64,000 nt of DNA from Synechococcus sp. C9 (GCF_022984075.1 NZ_JALAAD010000001.1:806001-870000), one strand, 5' to 3'; positions 9,418 through 19,710 are shown, counted from the first letter of the stretch. The notes: generated by a model from the sequence alone, not told the origin. Made by a program: numbers and translations.

Positions 9418-9852
9418 CTACAATTGACCAATATCTTCATACCAAAGTTCGGGCTTCTGCTCAATAAATTCCCGCATCATCATTTGACATTCGGGTAAGT
9501 CTAGGTCAATCACTTCTACCCCATGCTGTTCCATAAATTCCCTCGCCCCCTGGAAGGTTTGGGATTCCCCCACCAATACCCGTTTAATGCCAAATTGCAC
9601 CACCGCTCCGGCGCACAGATAACAGGGCATGAGGGTGGAGTACAAGGTCGTTCCCCGATAGGAACCAATCCGACCCGCCCGCCGCAGACAATCAATTTCC
9701 GCATGGGTAATCGGGTCCCCATCCTGCACCCGCCGATTATGACCTGCTGCAATAATTTCATTATCCTTAACCAGCACGGAACCGATGGGAATCCCCCCCT
9801 CCGCTAACCCTTGGCGTGCCTGGTCAATGGCGGCTTGCATAAATCTGTCCAT
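9418..9852 (-). CDS. Cytosine/nucleoside deaminase family protein
   Basis: A 144-residue zinc-dependent deaminase of the CDA fold: zinc/catalytic motif THAEID and the second motif MPCYLCAGAVV (PCxxC). The closing EFIEQKPELWYEDIG stretch is like yeast-type cytosine deaminases, so it probably deaminates cytosine or a related base in salvage; tRNA-adenosine deaminase is less likely since the C-terminal half differs. I start at 9852 (MDRFMQAAID). The frame remains open to 9942, but those extra 30 codons lie in an intergenic repeat, so the longer product is an artefact. Confidence 0.85.
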   Translation of the reverse strand: MDRFMQAAIDQARQGLAEGGIPIGSVLVKDNEIIAAGHNRRVQDGDPITHAEIDCLRRAGRIGSYRGTTLYSTLMPCYLCAGAVVQFGIKRVLVGESQTFQGAREFMEQHGVEVIDLDLPECQMMMREFIEQKPELWYEDIGQL

Positions 9853-9875
9853 TTTGATGCCATTTTTTCGTGAAT

Positions 9876-10003
9876 ATACTAATCCTACATGAATTTGGAA
9901 CAGGAGTCGCACCCTTGGTTCTGGGTAATATGGGTATGCCAACGATGCGATTTATGGCTACGCCACGCAGGCTATGGTTTGGCTCAAATACATAGAGATG
10001 CCC
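9876..10003. repeat. Intergenic repeat, chimeric copy abutting a stop codon
   Basis: Left end AATCCTAC (type A, degenerate), core GTCGCACCCTTGGTTCTGGGTAATATGGG, then an ATGCCAACGATGCG..GGCTACGCCACGC insert, and right end CATAGAGATGCCC (type B). The last base of the repeat touches the stop codon of the FkbM gene at 10004. Confidence 0.75.
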
Positions 10004-10960
10004 TTAATTCTTACTCTGCAAATAACTAATCAGTGGTAATTTTGACTGTGAATCCTCCGGGATACGGGCACAGATCGCTTCTAACATCAATTTTTGTAAC
10101 TGCCAGTCATGGACTTTGATGAGATACAGCAATAATTCCGCCGCATAGTCGCAATAACCGAGCACATCTAGGATGCAGGCGAGTTTGAAAATAGATTCAG
10201 GAGTGCGCCATAGTTCTGGGGTTTCCGGGGCAAGCACATCTCGAATGTACACCGCATCCCCCCAAAGTTTTTGTCCCTGATAGTAGGGGGGGCTAGTCAT
10301 TGGTAATTCCCGCCGTGCCACCCCAGGGTGGAGACCCAGTTGCATCAACGTAAACCCTTGGGCACGCATAAAGGTATCAAAATCAGCAAACAGGGGTTGC
10401 CCGACGTACAGGGGGGAAAAAATCACTTCCGACTCGACTACCAAAAGGCTGTGGTTCAGTAACTGTTGTGCCCCCCGCAGGACATCCAAATCTGCCCCTT
10501 GCACATCGGTTCTTAAAAAATCAATGCCCCCTACCCCCTGCTCTTGACAAAAAGTATCGAGGGTGGTGGTTTCCACCTCCACGGTAAAATCCAATGCCAT
10601 CACCTCATGTAACCAACTGAAGCGATTCAAATAGGGTTCATTGGGGGGATAGAGGGAAGAACACATCGGTTCCCGCGTGACATAGAGGGTTTTGGTGCCG
10701 CAGGTGTCACTGAGTGCCAAGGGGAGATGCTGTTCTGTCCAGTTAATGTGCTGTTCCGCAAGGAGGGCATTGGCGGCTTCACAGGCATCCGGGTCAGCAT
10801 CAAAGCCATAAATCGTTAAATTGGGGGCAAAGATCGACCAGCCCCGACGACCAAAATCATCTTGGTGGGAAATTTTCCGAGAACCCACATTGGCGACAGT
10901 CATGGAGCGATCCTCAAAGTAACCGTGCGCTTTGAGTAGGGGGGTAAAAACCAGGGACAT
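10004..10960 (-). CDS. FkbM-family methyltransferase
   Basis: A 318-residue SAM-dependent methyltransferase of FkbM type. Evidence: VANVGSR (motif I position), YGFDADPDACEAAN (acidic residue binding the SAM ribose), and the family hallmark IDFLRTDVQGADLDVLRGA. The last ~80 residues are an extra helical domain. FkbM enzymes commonly O-methylate sugars in glycans or lipopolysaccharide; the substrate here is unknown, and no glycan cluster adjoins it. Its TAA stop is followed directly by a repeat end. Likely transcribed alone. Confidence 0.85.
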   Translation of the reverse strand: MSLVFTPLLKAHGYFEDRSMTVANVGSRKISHQDDFGRRGWSIFAPNLTIYGFDADPDACEAANALLAEQHINWTEQHLPLALSDTCGTKTLYVTREPMCSSLYPPNEPYLNRFSWLHEVMALDFTVEVETTTLDTFCQEQGVGGIDFLRTDVQGADLDVLRGAQQLLNHSLLVVESEVIFSPLYVGQPLFADFDTFMRAQGFTLMQLGLHPGVARRELPMTSPPYYQGQKLWGDAVYIRDVLAPETPELWRTPESIFKLACILDVLGYCDYAAELLLYLIKVHDWQLQKLMLEAICARIPEDSQSKLPLISYLQSKN

Positions 10961-11099
10961 GAGGAATACCAGATGAGGTCACAGCCCAATTGTGGCATTA
11001 TTTCCGACAACCGGGACATAGGAATACAAGTATATTATTCGTGCGCCTGTCTCCCTCATCAACTGCTCAACCTCTTCGTTTGACGTTAGCTGGCGGGCT

Positions 11100-11168
11100 G
11101 TAGGCATACAGAAATTTTCCAGAACCAAGAACGGAAGCGGTGCGGGACAATCTATTTTTAGAAGTGCC
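11100..11168. repeat. Truncated intergenic repeat abutting coaE
   Basis: Contains ACAGAAATTTTCCAGAACCAAGAACGG, a degenerate core, and the end TTTTTAGAAGTGCC. It ends one base before the coaE stop codon; the coaE C-terminal codons (ATTGCTATAA on the coding strand) resemble a type A repeat end. Confidence 0.7.
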
Positions 11169-11756
11169 TTATAGCAATTCTCTCATAAAAAAATCAATTT
11201 GCTGATAGAGATGGGGCAATGTCCCGGAATTGTCCAAAAGTTTGTCCGCCCATAACATTTTTAGAGCTAGGGGCAATTGGGCATTAATCCGGTCGTAACA
11301 CTGCCTTTGAGTCCAAGAATTGCGAACCATTAACCGCTGATATTGTTGCCCCGTTGTACACCAAACCACCCACACCTGCTGGACTAAATCCGTCATTTCT
11401 GCCTCAAATAACAGAGGAATGCTAAATACCACTAGCGCATCCGTAGTGTTAAATTGCTGGTATATTTTTTCGTACTGTTGCCGTACCAGGGGATGAATGA
11501 GTTGCTCTAGCCACCGCCGTTCTGAAGTGTTGCTAAATACTTGATTTCCTAACCATGCCCGGTTCAATTGTCCATCGGGGGTCAATACCGCAGTTCCATA
11601 GCGTTCACAAATGGCAGTAAAAGCAGGTTGTCCTGGTAAAACCGCATGGCGGGCGTAGGTATCCGCATCGTAGGTTTTGAGGTTGTATTGACTTTCTAAA
11701 TAGGTAGTGACGGTGGATTTACCTGTGGCAATTCCCCCGGTGAGACCAATAATCAT
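11169..11756 (-). CDS. coaE: Dephospho-CoA kinase
   Basis: A 195-residue P-loop kinase catalysing the last step of coenzyme A synthesis, ATP-dependent phosphorylation of dephospho-CoA. The N-terminus reads IIGLTGGIATGKST (Walker A), followed by YDADTYAR (substrate-binding DAD motif), the CoA-domain helix HPLVRQQYE, and VVFSIPLLFEA (Walker B-like). Length is normal for the family. Its final codons lie in or next to a repeat end. Separated from cheA by about 230 bp containing another repeat, so probably its own unit. Confidence 0.93.
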   Translation of the reverse strand: MIIGLTGGIATGKSTVTTYLESQYNLKTYDADTYARHAVLPGQPAFTAICERYGTAVLTPDGQLNRAWLGNQVFSNTSERRWLEQLIHPLVRQQYEKIYQQFNTTDALVVFSIPLLFEAEMTDLVQQVWVVWCTTGQQYQRLMVRNSWTQRQCYDRINAQLPLALKMLWADKLLDNSGTLPHLYQQIDFFMRELL

Positions 11757-11800
11757 GCTGGATGGGAAATTAGATTATTTGTAGCTATTATTTGCCATAA

Positions 11801-11901
11801 TATAGTAATCCTAAATAAGAATGGCACAGGGGTCGCAGGGGAGTGCCCCCGCCCTTGTCACGATGGGATTTTTGTTTGGTTCAAATAATATAGAGGTTCC
11901 C
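11801..11901. repeat. Intergenic repeat, chimeric copy (A left end, B right end)
   Basis: Left end TATAGTAATCCTAAATAAGAATGG, core ACAGGGGTCGCAGGGGAGTGCCCCCGCCCTTG, right end ATATAGAGGTTCCC. Total 101 bp. Situated between cheA (ending at 11985) and the start of coaE on the same strand. Confidence 0.75.
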
Positions 11902-11984
11902 TGTCAGTAAATTATCAAAATTATCCGCATACATTACCCAACCGATCCTACCAGCCCAAGCAGGTTATGGGGTTGCCCAGTTCC

Positions 11985-14537
11985 CTAGTTACGCAGGGGG
12001 AGAGGCGGTTCAGCCGTGGCGGTTTTGGTGAGCAATGCCGCCACAACGGTGAGCAATTCCCCCGGTACGATGGGTTTCACCAGGTAATGGCTGGCTCCCA
12101 AACTCAGGGCTTTTTGGCGGTGGCGGTCGCCGGTTCGGGAGGTGAGCATGACCACAGGGAGGGCGTAATGGCGGTCGTGGGTGCGGATGCGTTGCAGGAG
12201 ACCAAACCCGTTCAACCGGGGCATTTCAATATCGGAAATCACCAGTCCCACCCGGTGGGTGGCTTGGCTGAGCCATTCCCAAGCCTCTTGCCCGTCCCGA
12301 CCGCTGTGTACCTGGTAGCCACTGCGCTGGAGCAACCGTTCCAACAACTGCCGGGTCGCCACGGAATCCTCCGCAATGAGAATGTAGGGGGTGGGGTCGG
12401 CAACCGTGACCGGCACGGGGGGGACGCTGGTTTGGGTGAGTAAAGGAGCCAGTTCCCCCGGAATCAGCACGGGCACCACTTCCCCGGTTCCCAAAATCGT
12501 ACAACCCGCTACATAGGGCGGCAAGGGCACGGTTTCATCCAAGGATTTGAGGATCAACTGCCGCTCCCCCACCAACTGACTCACGGTGTAAACGGCGGGT
12601 TGGGTTTGCCCCAGCACTAACCCCACCGGTTCCGGTTCCGGGGAGGGGGGACGACGGTAGGGTAAGCATTGCACCAGGGACACGACGGGTAATTCCTGCC
12701 CCCGCCAGGTCAGGGTTGGGGTGCCAGGGGGAATGGCGAGAATATCCAGCACCGCCGTAGCGGGAATCCCCAGGGTACGCTGACGACTGCGGCACAACAG
12801 CAGGGGCAGGAGGGTCAACCCCCGGGGCAAACGCAGGGTAAAGGTCGTCCCCTGTCCGGGTTGGGTGTCCACCAGGATCACGCCCCGCAATTGCTGGATT
12901 TGGGTACGCACAATGTCCAAACCCACCCCCCGCCCGGAGAGGTCGCTCACCTGAGCCGCCGTGGAAAAACCGGGGCGAAAAATCAAATCCAGTAGCTCTT
13001 CCCGCCGCATCTGCCCCCAGGGACGGGTACACCAGCCCAGTTGGACTGCCCGCTGATAAACCCGGCGCAGGTCAATGCCCCGCCCATCGTCCTGGAGCGT
13101 AATCACCACCTGGTTTTCCTGGGTTTCTGCCCGCAGGTGAATGGTGGCGGTGGCGGACTTTTCTAGGGCGGTGCGCTCGGCTGGGGATTCAATCCCGTGG
13201 TCAAAGGCGTTATTCACCAGGTGGGTCAGGGGGGTACGCAACCGTTCCAACAGCACCTGGTCCACCAGCACGTCCTCCCCGCTGATTTTCAGTTCCACCC
13301 GCTTATGGTATTGCTGATTCAGGCGGCGCAGTTGGGGCAAAAATCCCTGGGCGAGGTGGCGGAAGGGCACCAGACGGGACTGGGTGATTTGTTGATACAA
13401 ACGGTCCAATTCCTGGCGCACTTGGGTCAGTTCTTCCCCCAATTCCCGCACGGTCAATTCCAGGTCAGCCCGGATTTCCTGGGTCCGCAGGAGGGTTTCT
13501 TCCAGGGTTTGCAGTTGGGAATGCCCCTGGCTGTACTGATCCAATTCCAGGCTGTCAAATTCACCGCTGAGGGTGGGTTGGGTCAAATTCACCGCCAGTT
13601 GGTCGTAGAGGGTTTGCAGGGCTTCCCGCAGGGGTTGGGACTGGCTGACCAGAGTGTTGAGAGTGCGGCTGGTCTGGAGGAGGGTTTCCTGGTGCAGGGT
13701 CAGGCGTTCGTGGCGGATGAGCAGTTCCCCCACCGTATTCGCCAGGGTTTCCAACCGCTCCAGGGGCAAACGGACGGTGGTCAAGGGTTGGTCGGGGGAC
13801 GGCGGTTCCGGTTCCGGGGGCGCAGGGTGCAAATAAGCCGACCGTTGTTGCCGAATTTGCGCCAAAGTCGCCTCAATCTGAGGAATTGACGCTTCCGTAG
13901 GGGGTTGGGTCGCCAAGGGTTGCACCGCCGCCACCAGCCAGGGCAAGTCCAAGGTTTCCCCCAACAGGGTGCAGGCATCCACCAACTGTTGTACTACGGC
14001 AGTCACCTCCGGGTGGGGTTGTGCCAGGGCTTGGGCGGTTGCCGTTAAGCAGGCTTCCAAATCCTCATTGAGGGCGGTCGCCACGATATTTGAGGGGGCA
14101 GCGGTTGGGGTGGGTGCCAATGCCTGGGAAGGGGACAGGGTAACGCTGGCGAGGGCGGCCAGCACCTCCGGGTTGGCGGTGACCTGGTCCTGATGTTCCG
14201 CCTGGGCGAGCAGGGCGGCTAATTCGTCAATGCCCCGGGCCAATACCGGCCAAACCGGGTCCTGGGCGGGGGGGGTATGCTGACTCAAGGCTTCCAACAG
14301 GTCCTCCAACCGGTGCGCCAGTTGGCTAATGTCCGTGAGTTGGGACAGACCCGCCCCCCCTTTGAGCGAGTGCGCCGCCCGCATCATCGCCGTCATGTCC
14401 ACCGCCTGTCCCTGTTGCTGGTGCTGGATGCCTTCCACCAGGGTGCGGATGTATTCCGGGGCATCTTCGGTCAGGAAGCACTGACGTACCTCCCGGAGAA
14501 TGTTTTGGTACGACTCCGTTTGGGTATCGAAATTCAT
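11985..14537 (-). CDS. cheA: CheA-type hybrid histidine kinase (Hpt-kinase-CheW-receiver)
   Basis: An 850-residue chemosensory kinase. Order: Hpt domain with phosphorylatable His56 in [13 protein letters not shown]; a long Pro/Gln-rich linker; dimerisation helices; HATPase with N-box [12 protein letters not shown] and G-boxes DDGRGIDL and [13 protein letters not shown]; a CheW-like domain; and a C-terminal receiver (ILIAEDS..., Asp in [13 protein letters not shown], Lys in YLVKP). This is the layout of cyanobacterial PilL/PixL-type kinases that steer type IV pilus motility or phototaxis. Its start overlaps the stop of the upstream MCP gene by 4 bp. No separate CheW or CheY genes adjoin, so the output path is not visible here. 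Confidence 0.92.
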   Translation of the reverse strand: MNFDTQTESYQNILREVRQCFLTEDAPEYIRTLVEGIQHQQQGQAVDMTAMMRAAHSLKGGAGLSQLTDISQLAHRLEDLLEALSQHTPPAQDPVWPVLARGIDELAALLAQAEHQDQVTANPEVLAALASVTLSPSQALAPTPTAAPSNIVATALNEDLEACLTATAQALAQPHPEVTAVVQQLVDACTLLGETLDLPWLVAAVQPLATQPPTEASIPQIEATLAQIRQQRSAYLHPAPPEPEPPSPDQPLTTVRLPLERLETLANTVGELLIRHERLTLHQETLLQTSRTLNTLVSQSQPLREALQTLYDQLAVNLTQPTLSGEFDSLELDQYSQGHSQLQTLEETLLRTQEIRADLELTVRELGEELTQVRQELDRLYQQITQSRLVPFRHLAQGFLPQLRRLNQQYHKRVELKISGEDVLVDQVLLERLRTPLTHLVNNAFDHGIESPAERTALEKSATATIHLRAETQENQVVITLQDDGRGIDLRRVYQRAVQLGWCTRPWGQMRREELLDLIFRPGFSTAAQVSDLSGRGVGLDIVRTQIQQLRGVILVDTQPGQGTTFTLRLPRGLTLLPLLLCRSRQRTLGIPATAVLDILAIPPGTPTLTWRGQELPVVSLVQCLPYRRPPSPEPEPVGLVLGQTQPAVYTVSQLVGERQLILKSLDETVPLPPYVAGCTILGTGEVVPVLIPGELAPLLTQTSVPPVPVTVADPTPYILIAEDSVATRQLLERLLQRSGYQVHSGRDGQEAWEWLSQATHRVGLVISDIEMPRLNGFGLLQRIRTHDRHYALPVVMLTSRTGDRHRQKALSLGASHYLVKPIVPGELLTVVAALLTKTATAEPPLPLRN

Positions 14538-16270
14538 GGGTTCAGCCGGAACCGGGCCACAGAGGTTTGCAGGTTCGCCACCACCGCCAACAAATCCTCC
14601 AGGGAATGGGCAACCGTCTGGGATTCGGAAGCCGTCCGGGTGGCAATGGCATTTACCTCCTCCATCCGCTGGTTGACCGCTTGGGAAGCCTCCCGCTGGG
14701 CGTGGGTTTGCCGGGCAATTTCCTGCAAAAGCTGGTCAATGTCCTGGCTCAACTGGGCCAGTCCTTGGAGGGTCTCCCGAGTGGATTGGACGAGTTGGGT
14801 ACTGGCCACCACCTCACTGGTGCCGGTTTCCATCGCCTGGAGCACATCCCCCGTCCCCTCCTGGATGTTGGTCACCCGCTGTTCAATTTCCCGGGTCGCC
14901 TCCGTCACCTGTTGCGCCAGACGGCGTACCTCATCCGCCACCACCCGAAACCCCTGCCCATGTTCCCCCGCCCGGGTCGCTTCAATCGAGGCATTAAAAG
15001 CGAGCAAATTGGTTTTTTCCGAAATAGCGGAGATAATCCCCACGATCTGGGAAATTTCCTGGGAGGCTTCCGCCAGCCGTTTCACCTTTTTGGCGGTCAT
15101 GGCCACCGTTGCCCGCAAGCCTTCAATGCTGGCCACCGTTTGGTTGATTTTCCCATCCCCCGCCTGCGCCGTTAACCGGGCGGAGTGGGCTACCTCGGCG
15201 GCCTGTTGGGCCAACTCCGTCACCTGGGCAATGGACTGGTTCATCGCCGCCACCGTCTCCAGGGAAGCCTGCACCTGTTCCCGCTGGGTTTGGGCGGCTG
15301 TGGTCAGATGGGTAATGGATGCCGCCCCCGCCTGCGCCACCTGTTGCACCTGGTTGGCGACCCCCTGCACCTGCAAAACCAACTGGCGCAAACTGGCAAT
15401 CGTGGCATTAAAGGCATCGGCAATTGACCCCACCGCCCCCGGTGTCATCGGTGCCTGCACGGTCAAGTCCCCCCGCTGGGCCCCCTCGATTTCCAACAGC
15501 AGGTTAATCACTTCCTGTTGCAATTGCTCCTTGTCCTGCCGTTGCCGGGCCAGTTCCGCCGCCTGGGCTTGGCTCCGTTCCGCCAGGGTTTGCTCCGCCC
15601 GCTGGGCTTGTTGTTGCCATTGCGCCACCGCCTGGGTCAACCGCTCCACCTCATTCGCCACCTCATCGGCGGGTTCCTCCCCGGTCAATCGCTTCAGGGG
15701 CACCACCACCTCCCGCCAAAACCACCCCAGGATGAACAAGTTCAGCAAAAATAAAAGACTGGCAAAGGTCACTTGGCTGGTGCGGGTCTGGGTCACCGCC
15801 GGGGTCTGGTTGGCAGGGGGTGTCACTGCCGGGGGAAGCCACGCCAGAATCGTCACTACCTGCACCACCACCACCAGCCCAAATTTCCACCCCACCGACC
15901 GCTGGTGCAACCATCGCCAGGGAGATTCCTGGGGCACGCTCATTTCCGCATCAATAACCCCACTCTCCCCAGGGGGTGACGCATCGGCAACCACCAACGC
16001 CAGTGCTCCCGTATTTTGCAACGCCGCCAAGGCTTTTTCCGCAATCGCCCCATAGGTGCCCTCCGTATCCAACTGGAGGACTTGTTGGTACAATTGCGCC
16101 GCTTGGGTCACTTCCCCCGCCTGCTCCAGGGTATTGGCTTGGAGAATTTTGGACATCAGGTCAACTTCCCGTAGCCCGCCACTGTCCGGGGGGGTCACGA
16201 CCGGGCGACCCCGATACATCATCACGGGTTGGCTTGAGGAAGGGGTAGGGTCATGGGTGGGGACAGCCAT
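14534..16270 (-). CDS. Methyl-accepting chemotaxis protein, PilJ-like
   Basis: A 578-residue receptor. Residues about 38-85 form a TPR-like helical pair ([17 protein letters not shown]..., LYQQVLQLD). Two membrane helices lie near 129-147 and 168-186 with only ~20 residues between them, so there is almost no extracytoplasmic sensor domain. A coiled cytoplasmic region follows, ending in the conserved signalling hairpin ([28 protein letters not shown]). It should form receptor arrays with CheA. First gene of the MCP-cheA operon (4-bp overlap). The tiny periplasmic loop suggests sensing through the membrane, cytoplasm or a partner protein; that is inference. Confidence 0.88.
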   Translation of the reverse strand: MAVPTHDPTPSSSQPVMMYRGRPVVTPPDSGGLREVDLMSKILQANTLEQAGEVTQAAQLYQQVLQLDTEGTYGAIAEKALAALQNTGALALVVADASPPGESGVIDAEMSVPQESPWRWLHQRSVGWKFGLVVVVQVVTILAWLPPAVTPPANQTPAVTQTRTSQVTFASLLFLLNLFILGWFWREVVVPLKRLTGEEPADEVANEVERLTQAVAQWQQQAQRAEQTLAERSQAQAAELARQRQDKEQLQQEVINLLLEIEGAQRGDLTVQAPMTPGAVGSIADAFNATIASLRQLVLQVQGVANQVQQVAQAGAASITHLTTAAQTQREQVQASLETVAAMNQSIAQVTELAQQAAEVAHSARLTAQAGDGKINQTVASIEGLRATVAMTAKKVKRLAEASQEISQIVGIISAISEKTNLLAFNASIEATRAGEHGQGFRVVADEVRRLAQQVTEATREIEQRVTNIQEGTGDVLQAMETGTSEVVASTQLVQSTRETLQGLAQLSQDIDQLLQEIARQTHAQREASQAVNQRMEEVNAIATRTASESQTVAHSLEDLLAVVANLQTSVARFRLNP

Positions 16271-16395
16271 TGGACAAACCTATGAACCGTGGTTATTTAA
16301 CATAAAATTCTCTTTGTCTATCATGGTGCATAGGCTAGGGACAAAATGTCCATAGTGATCATTTGGCGATACTATCGTAGTTTCAGATGATTTAT

Positions 16396-16552
16396 GGGAA
16401 CCTCTATTTATTTGAACCAATCACAAATCCCATCGTGGGAATGCCCATAGTACCCAGAACCAAGGGCGGGGGTGCCCCCTGCGACCGTTAACTTTGAATT
16501 GATAGAGGTGCCCTCTGCAACTTTTAATTCTATTCTCATTTAGGATTGCTAC
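16396..16552. repeat. Intergenic repeat with type B ends plus a type A tail
   Basis: 16396-16513 runs from GGGAACCTCTAT to ATAGAGGTGCCC (11 of 12 bp inverted match), with core CCAGAACCAAGGGCGGGGG. It is followed at once by TCTATTCTCATTTAGGATTGCTA (16530-16552), the right end of a type A copy. This fills much of the 383-bp gap between the divergent MCP and prfB genes. The rest of the gap is AT-rich and presumably holds their promoters. Confidence 0.8.
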
Positions 16553-16653
16553 AGATGGCTACCCCACACAAGCTATCCAAATGGGTTTCCGAGTGATATA
16601 TTAATTTAATTATCCGACCTAAATTTATTTTTACCCACATCTTGTCCACACCG

Positions 16654-17764
16654 ATGGAACTGAGCGACCTCAAACGCCAAGTGGATCAACTCAACACCCG
16701 CCTGGGTCATGCCCAGGACTATCTTTGACCCGGAGGCTTTGACCGCCCAACTCCGGGATTTGCAACAAGTGGCGGGGCAACCGGATTTTTGGGACGACCC
16801 CCAACGGGCGCAGACCACCCTCCAAACCCTCAATGACACCAAAGCCAGCCTAGAGCAATTACACCGCTGGCGCAGGCACATCGAGGACTGTCAGGCGATT
16901 GTGGAATTACTCGCAACCGCACCGGATGCCGCCCTGGAGCAGGAAGCGGTGCAGGTCTTAACCACCCTAGACCAAGAACTCAATCGCTGGGAATTGGAGC
17001 GGTTACTGTCCCAACCCTACGATGCCCAGGGGGCGGTACTCACCATCAATGCCGGAGCGGGGGGCACGGATGCCCAGGATTGGGCGGAAATGTTATTGCG
17101 AATGTACACCCGTTGGGGCGAACGCCAGGGCTACAAGGTGCGCCTGACCGACCTATCGGAGGGGGAAGAAGCGGGGATCAAGTCCGCCACCTTAGAAATC
17201 GAGGGACGTTACGCCTACGGGTATCTGCGGGGGGAAAAGGGCACCCACCGGCTGGTTCGCATTTCTCCCTTCAATGCCAACGGCAAACGGCAGACCAGTT
17301 TTGCGGGCGTGGAAGTGATGCCCATGCTGGCGGAGCAAATGGTGGAGGAGGTCGAAATTCCCGAAACCGACCTGGAAATTACCACGTCCCGGGCGGGGGG
17401 CAAAGGCGGGCAAAACGTCAATAAAGTGGAAACAGCGGTGCGGATTGTGCATCTGCCCACCGGGTTGGCGGTGCGGTGTACCCAGGAACGCTCCCAGTTG
17501 CAAAACAAACAGAAGGCACTGGCTCTATTAAAAGCTAAATTATTAGTCATTTTGCAGGAACAACGGTTGCAGGAAATCGCCCAAATTCGTGGGGATGCGG
17601 TAGCCGCCACCTGGGGCAATCAAATTCGCAACTATGTCTTCGATCCCTACCAATTAGTTAAAGACGTGCGTACCAAAGCAGAAACTCCCGACATTGATGC
17701 GGTTTTAGCGGGAGATTTAGATTTATTTATCCAAAGTTATCTGCGTCAGGAACCCCAACTTTAA
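16654..17764 (+). CDS. prfB: Peptide chain release factor 2, made by programmed +1 frameshift
   Basis: The gene starts at ATG 16654 and reads 24 codons ([13 protein letters not shown]...AQDYL) to an in-frame TGA at 16726. A +1 shift at CTT TGA C continues as [13 protein letters not shown] to 17764, giving 369 residues. RF2 recognises UGA and UAA stop codons: the anticodon-like SPF tripeptide ([10 protein letters not shown]) and the catalytic GGQ ([15 protein letters not shown]) are present. An apparent alternative start at 16709 would drop the first helix and is only an artefact of ignoring the shift. The convergent downstream gene is an RDD protein, with a repeat element in between. Confidence 0.95.
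16723..16729 (+). promoter_or_regulatory. RF2 autoregulatory +1 frameshift site
   Basis: The heptamer CTTTGAC is identical to the classical bacterial prfB site. TGA at codon 25 stops translation when RF2 is plentiful; when RF2 is scarce the ribosome slips to read GAC. The upstream purine stretch CAGGA (16714-16718) is a weaker Shine-Dalgarno-like booster than the AGGGGG of Escherichia coli. Confidence 0.93.
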
Positions 17765-17789
17765 TAGGCATCGGGAATATGATTATTTA

Positions 17790-17899
17790 GGGCACTTCTA
17801 AAAATAGGTCGCAGGGGCACCGCCCCCGTCTGTGGTTCTCAATAATATGGTTATCTCAACGAAATAATCTGCCAGTGGTGACAATACATAGAGGTGCCC
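17790..17899. repeat. Intergenic repeat, intact type B ends
   Basis: GGGCACTTCTA at the left and ATAGAGGTGCCC at the right form the inverted ends, with core ATAGGTCGCAGGGGCACCGCCCCCG and TGGTTCTC. It lies exactly between the convergent genes prfB and the RDD protein. Confidence 0.82.
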
Positions 17900-17921
17900 T
17901 TCAATCAATCAAAAATTCAAT

Positions 17922-18704
17922 TCACAATACCGACCTTTGTTGATATGCCCAGTACAAAGCGTGGAGAAAGTGATCCGGTTCAGCCCCATGATCCCAAGTG
18001 TGCAATCGCTCTTGAAATTGCTGGGCAAGTCTCTGTGCCAACTGTTGCCGCATGGCGGGACGAAATCGCCCACATCGCTGGACGTATTCCCGCAAAATCA
18101 CAAATTCTTCAGGGGCAAGTTGGCTGGCAATCGGCAGTAAATCCTGCCCCACTTCCTCGACCCCCGCTGGCCATTGGATGCTTTGGGTTTGCGCCACCGC
18201 TTCCTGAATCACTACGGTGCCAGCGACAAAATCCCCCAACCGTTTTTCCCGTTGCCCAAAAATCACAAAATAGGCGCCAATCAGGAGTAAATCATCCACA
18301 ATTCGCAGTAATGTCCGTAGGGTCGCCTGTTGCAAACCCACCGGTCGGCCATCGTCACAAATCACCCGAATATGCGCCAGTTTTTTCCCCGGCGTTTGCC
18401 CTTGCCATAGGGTTTCAAAGAACACAAAATAGCCCGTATAAATTAAAAAAGCTGTCAAAAAACTCAACGCCGCCAACCAAAGCAACGCCCCGCCCATATC
18501 CCCATTTTCGTCAGCAAAATTATCTAAAAATCCACTTACCACAATCGCATAAATTAAAATCGCTTCCCCTAATAAAGCCAATCCTAAACAGACGTAATCC
18601 ACCACCAAGGCATACACCCGATTCCCCGGCCCGGCTAACACTAATTCCAGTTCCGTATGCTCTGGCGTGGCAATTTTCAGACTGCGCCAAAATGGTTTGG
18701 TCAT
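17922..18704 (-). CDS. RDD-family membrane protein
   Basis: A 260-residue protein with the RDD family signature: NRVYALVVDYVCLGLALLG (Arg and Asp of helix 1), two further hydrophobic helices (to about residue 110), and the conserved GQTPGKKLAHIRVICDDG stretch followed by LRTLLRIVDDLLL. RDD proteins are small membrane proteins of uncertain role, some linked to ion exchange. The C-terminal ~100 residues are soluble and helical. Its start overlaps by 4 bp the stop of the upstream membrane protein, so they form an operon. Confidence 0.85.
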   Translation of the reverse strand: MTKPFWRSLKIATPEHTELELVLAGPGNRVYALVVDYVCLGLALLGEAILIYAIVVSGFLDNFADENGDMGGALLWLAALSFLTAFLIYTGYFVFFETLWQGQTPGKKLAHIRVICDDGRPVGLQQATLRTLLRIVDDLLLIGAYFVIFGQREKRLGDFVAGTVVIQEAVAQTQSIQWPAGVEEVGQDLLPIASQLAPEEFVILREYVQRCGRFRPAMRQQLAQRLAQQFQERLHTWDHGAEPDHFLHALYWAYQQRSVL

Positions 18705-19597
18705 AGGTCATGGGAGGGTAAGAGCAGACCCCAACCTTCCCGTTGACATTGGGATTCGTGATATAGGGCCGCTAAAACCGCCTGCCAATAGGGGGCAAAC
18801 ACCGCTCCCACCAGTAGGGCAGGCATCACAAAAGCAAGTAGTAGGGGCACAAAAAAAGCAACACCCGCCACCGCTGGTTCCTCCACAATTGCCCCCAAAA
18901 TAATCGTGATAATGGTACCAATTAAGGTGGCAAAAAAGAGCAATATCATCTGTACCATATTCATCACCATTTGCACCGGAAATTGGAACGGCAGAAGCAA
19001 TAAACCGCCGATGAAGGTTACCAATTGAATCTTCACCACCGACCCCTGGGTGAGTTGCCAACTGCGGGGTAAACTGCGGAGTGGCCCAACCCCCGCTTCC
19101 ATTACCAACGGCAGGGGATACAACAGCCAGCGAAAGACTAACCACGTCCAGCCCACCAGCACCCCCACCGCCACCCCCAACACCCAAAGCCCAAACCCGA
19201 GACCCATCCAAGGGTTTTCCCAAGCCCCCTGCCGTTCCCACCACAGCGCCAGCGGTACCGTCAACAACAGCCCCACCCCCCCCATGACCCCCAGCATCAG
19301 GGCAGAAACCAGACCATACAACATCCCCGCCCCCAACAGCCCCCACTTTTTTTGGTCCGCAACGGTGACCGCCTGTTCGGGAGTTTCCGGTACCCCCCGC
19401 AATTGTTGCACCACCAACCGGGACAAGGCACCCATCAAAGCACTGTATTTTGCCCAACCGTACACCGGCACCAACACCCAGGCATAGGCCCGGAGGGACA
19501 ACCACAGATACCGCCAAAAGTGCCAGCGATAGACCTGCAAACTGAAGGTCAAAATATTACCGACATTGAGCGGCGGGGAACCCACCCGGAGTACCAT
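18701..19597 (-). CDS. Conserved multi-pass membrane protein of unknown function
   Basis: A 298-residue very hydrophobic protein with six or so membrane segments. It opens with PPLNVGNILTFSLQVYRWHF, a pattern like the glycerophosphodiester phosphodiesterase-associated or DUF975-type membrane domains (an amphipathic N-terminal helix, then paired helices). No catalytic motif was seen. First gene of a two-gene operon with the RDD protein (4-bp overlap), a pairing that suggests a joint membrane function. I cannot name a function. Confidence 0.75.
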   Translation of the reverse strand: MVLRVGSPPLNVGNILTFSLQVYRWHFWRYLWLSLRAYAWVLVPVYGWAKYSALMGALSRLVVQQLRGVPETPEQAVTVADQKKWGLLGAGMLYGLVSALMLGVMGGVGLLLTVPLALWWERQGAWENPWMGLGFGLWVLGVAVGVLVGWTWLVFRWLLYPLPLVMEAGVGPLRSLPRSWQLTQGSVVKIQLVTFIGGLLLLPFQFPVQMVMNMVQMILLFFATLIGTIITIILGAIVEEPAVAGVAFFVPLLLAFVMPALLVGAVFAPYWQAVLAALYHESQCQREGWGLLLPSHDL

Positions 19598-19710
19598 AAT
19601 GTTACCGGAATGTTACTGACGAAAAACCTAGCCTTATTGTATCTGTCCTGGTTCAGGAACCTCAGGTTTTTCCCACCCGTCCTGCTGGTATATCGTTCGC
19701 CTCAACACCT

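Noticed and set aside
14277-16055. 592-codon open frame on the plus strand
   Set aside because: Antisense to the MCP gene and the 5' part of cheA, with a composition rich in Trp, Ser and Cys and no family likeness.
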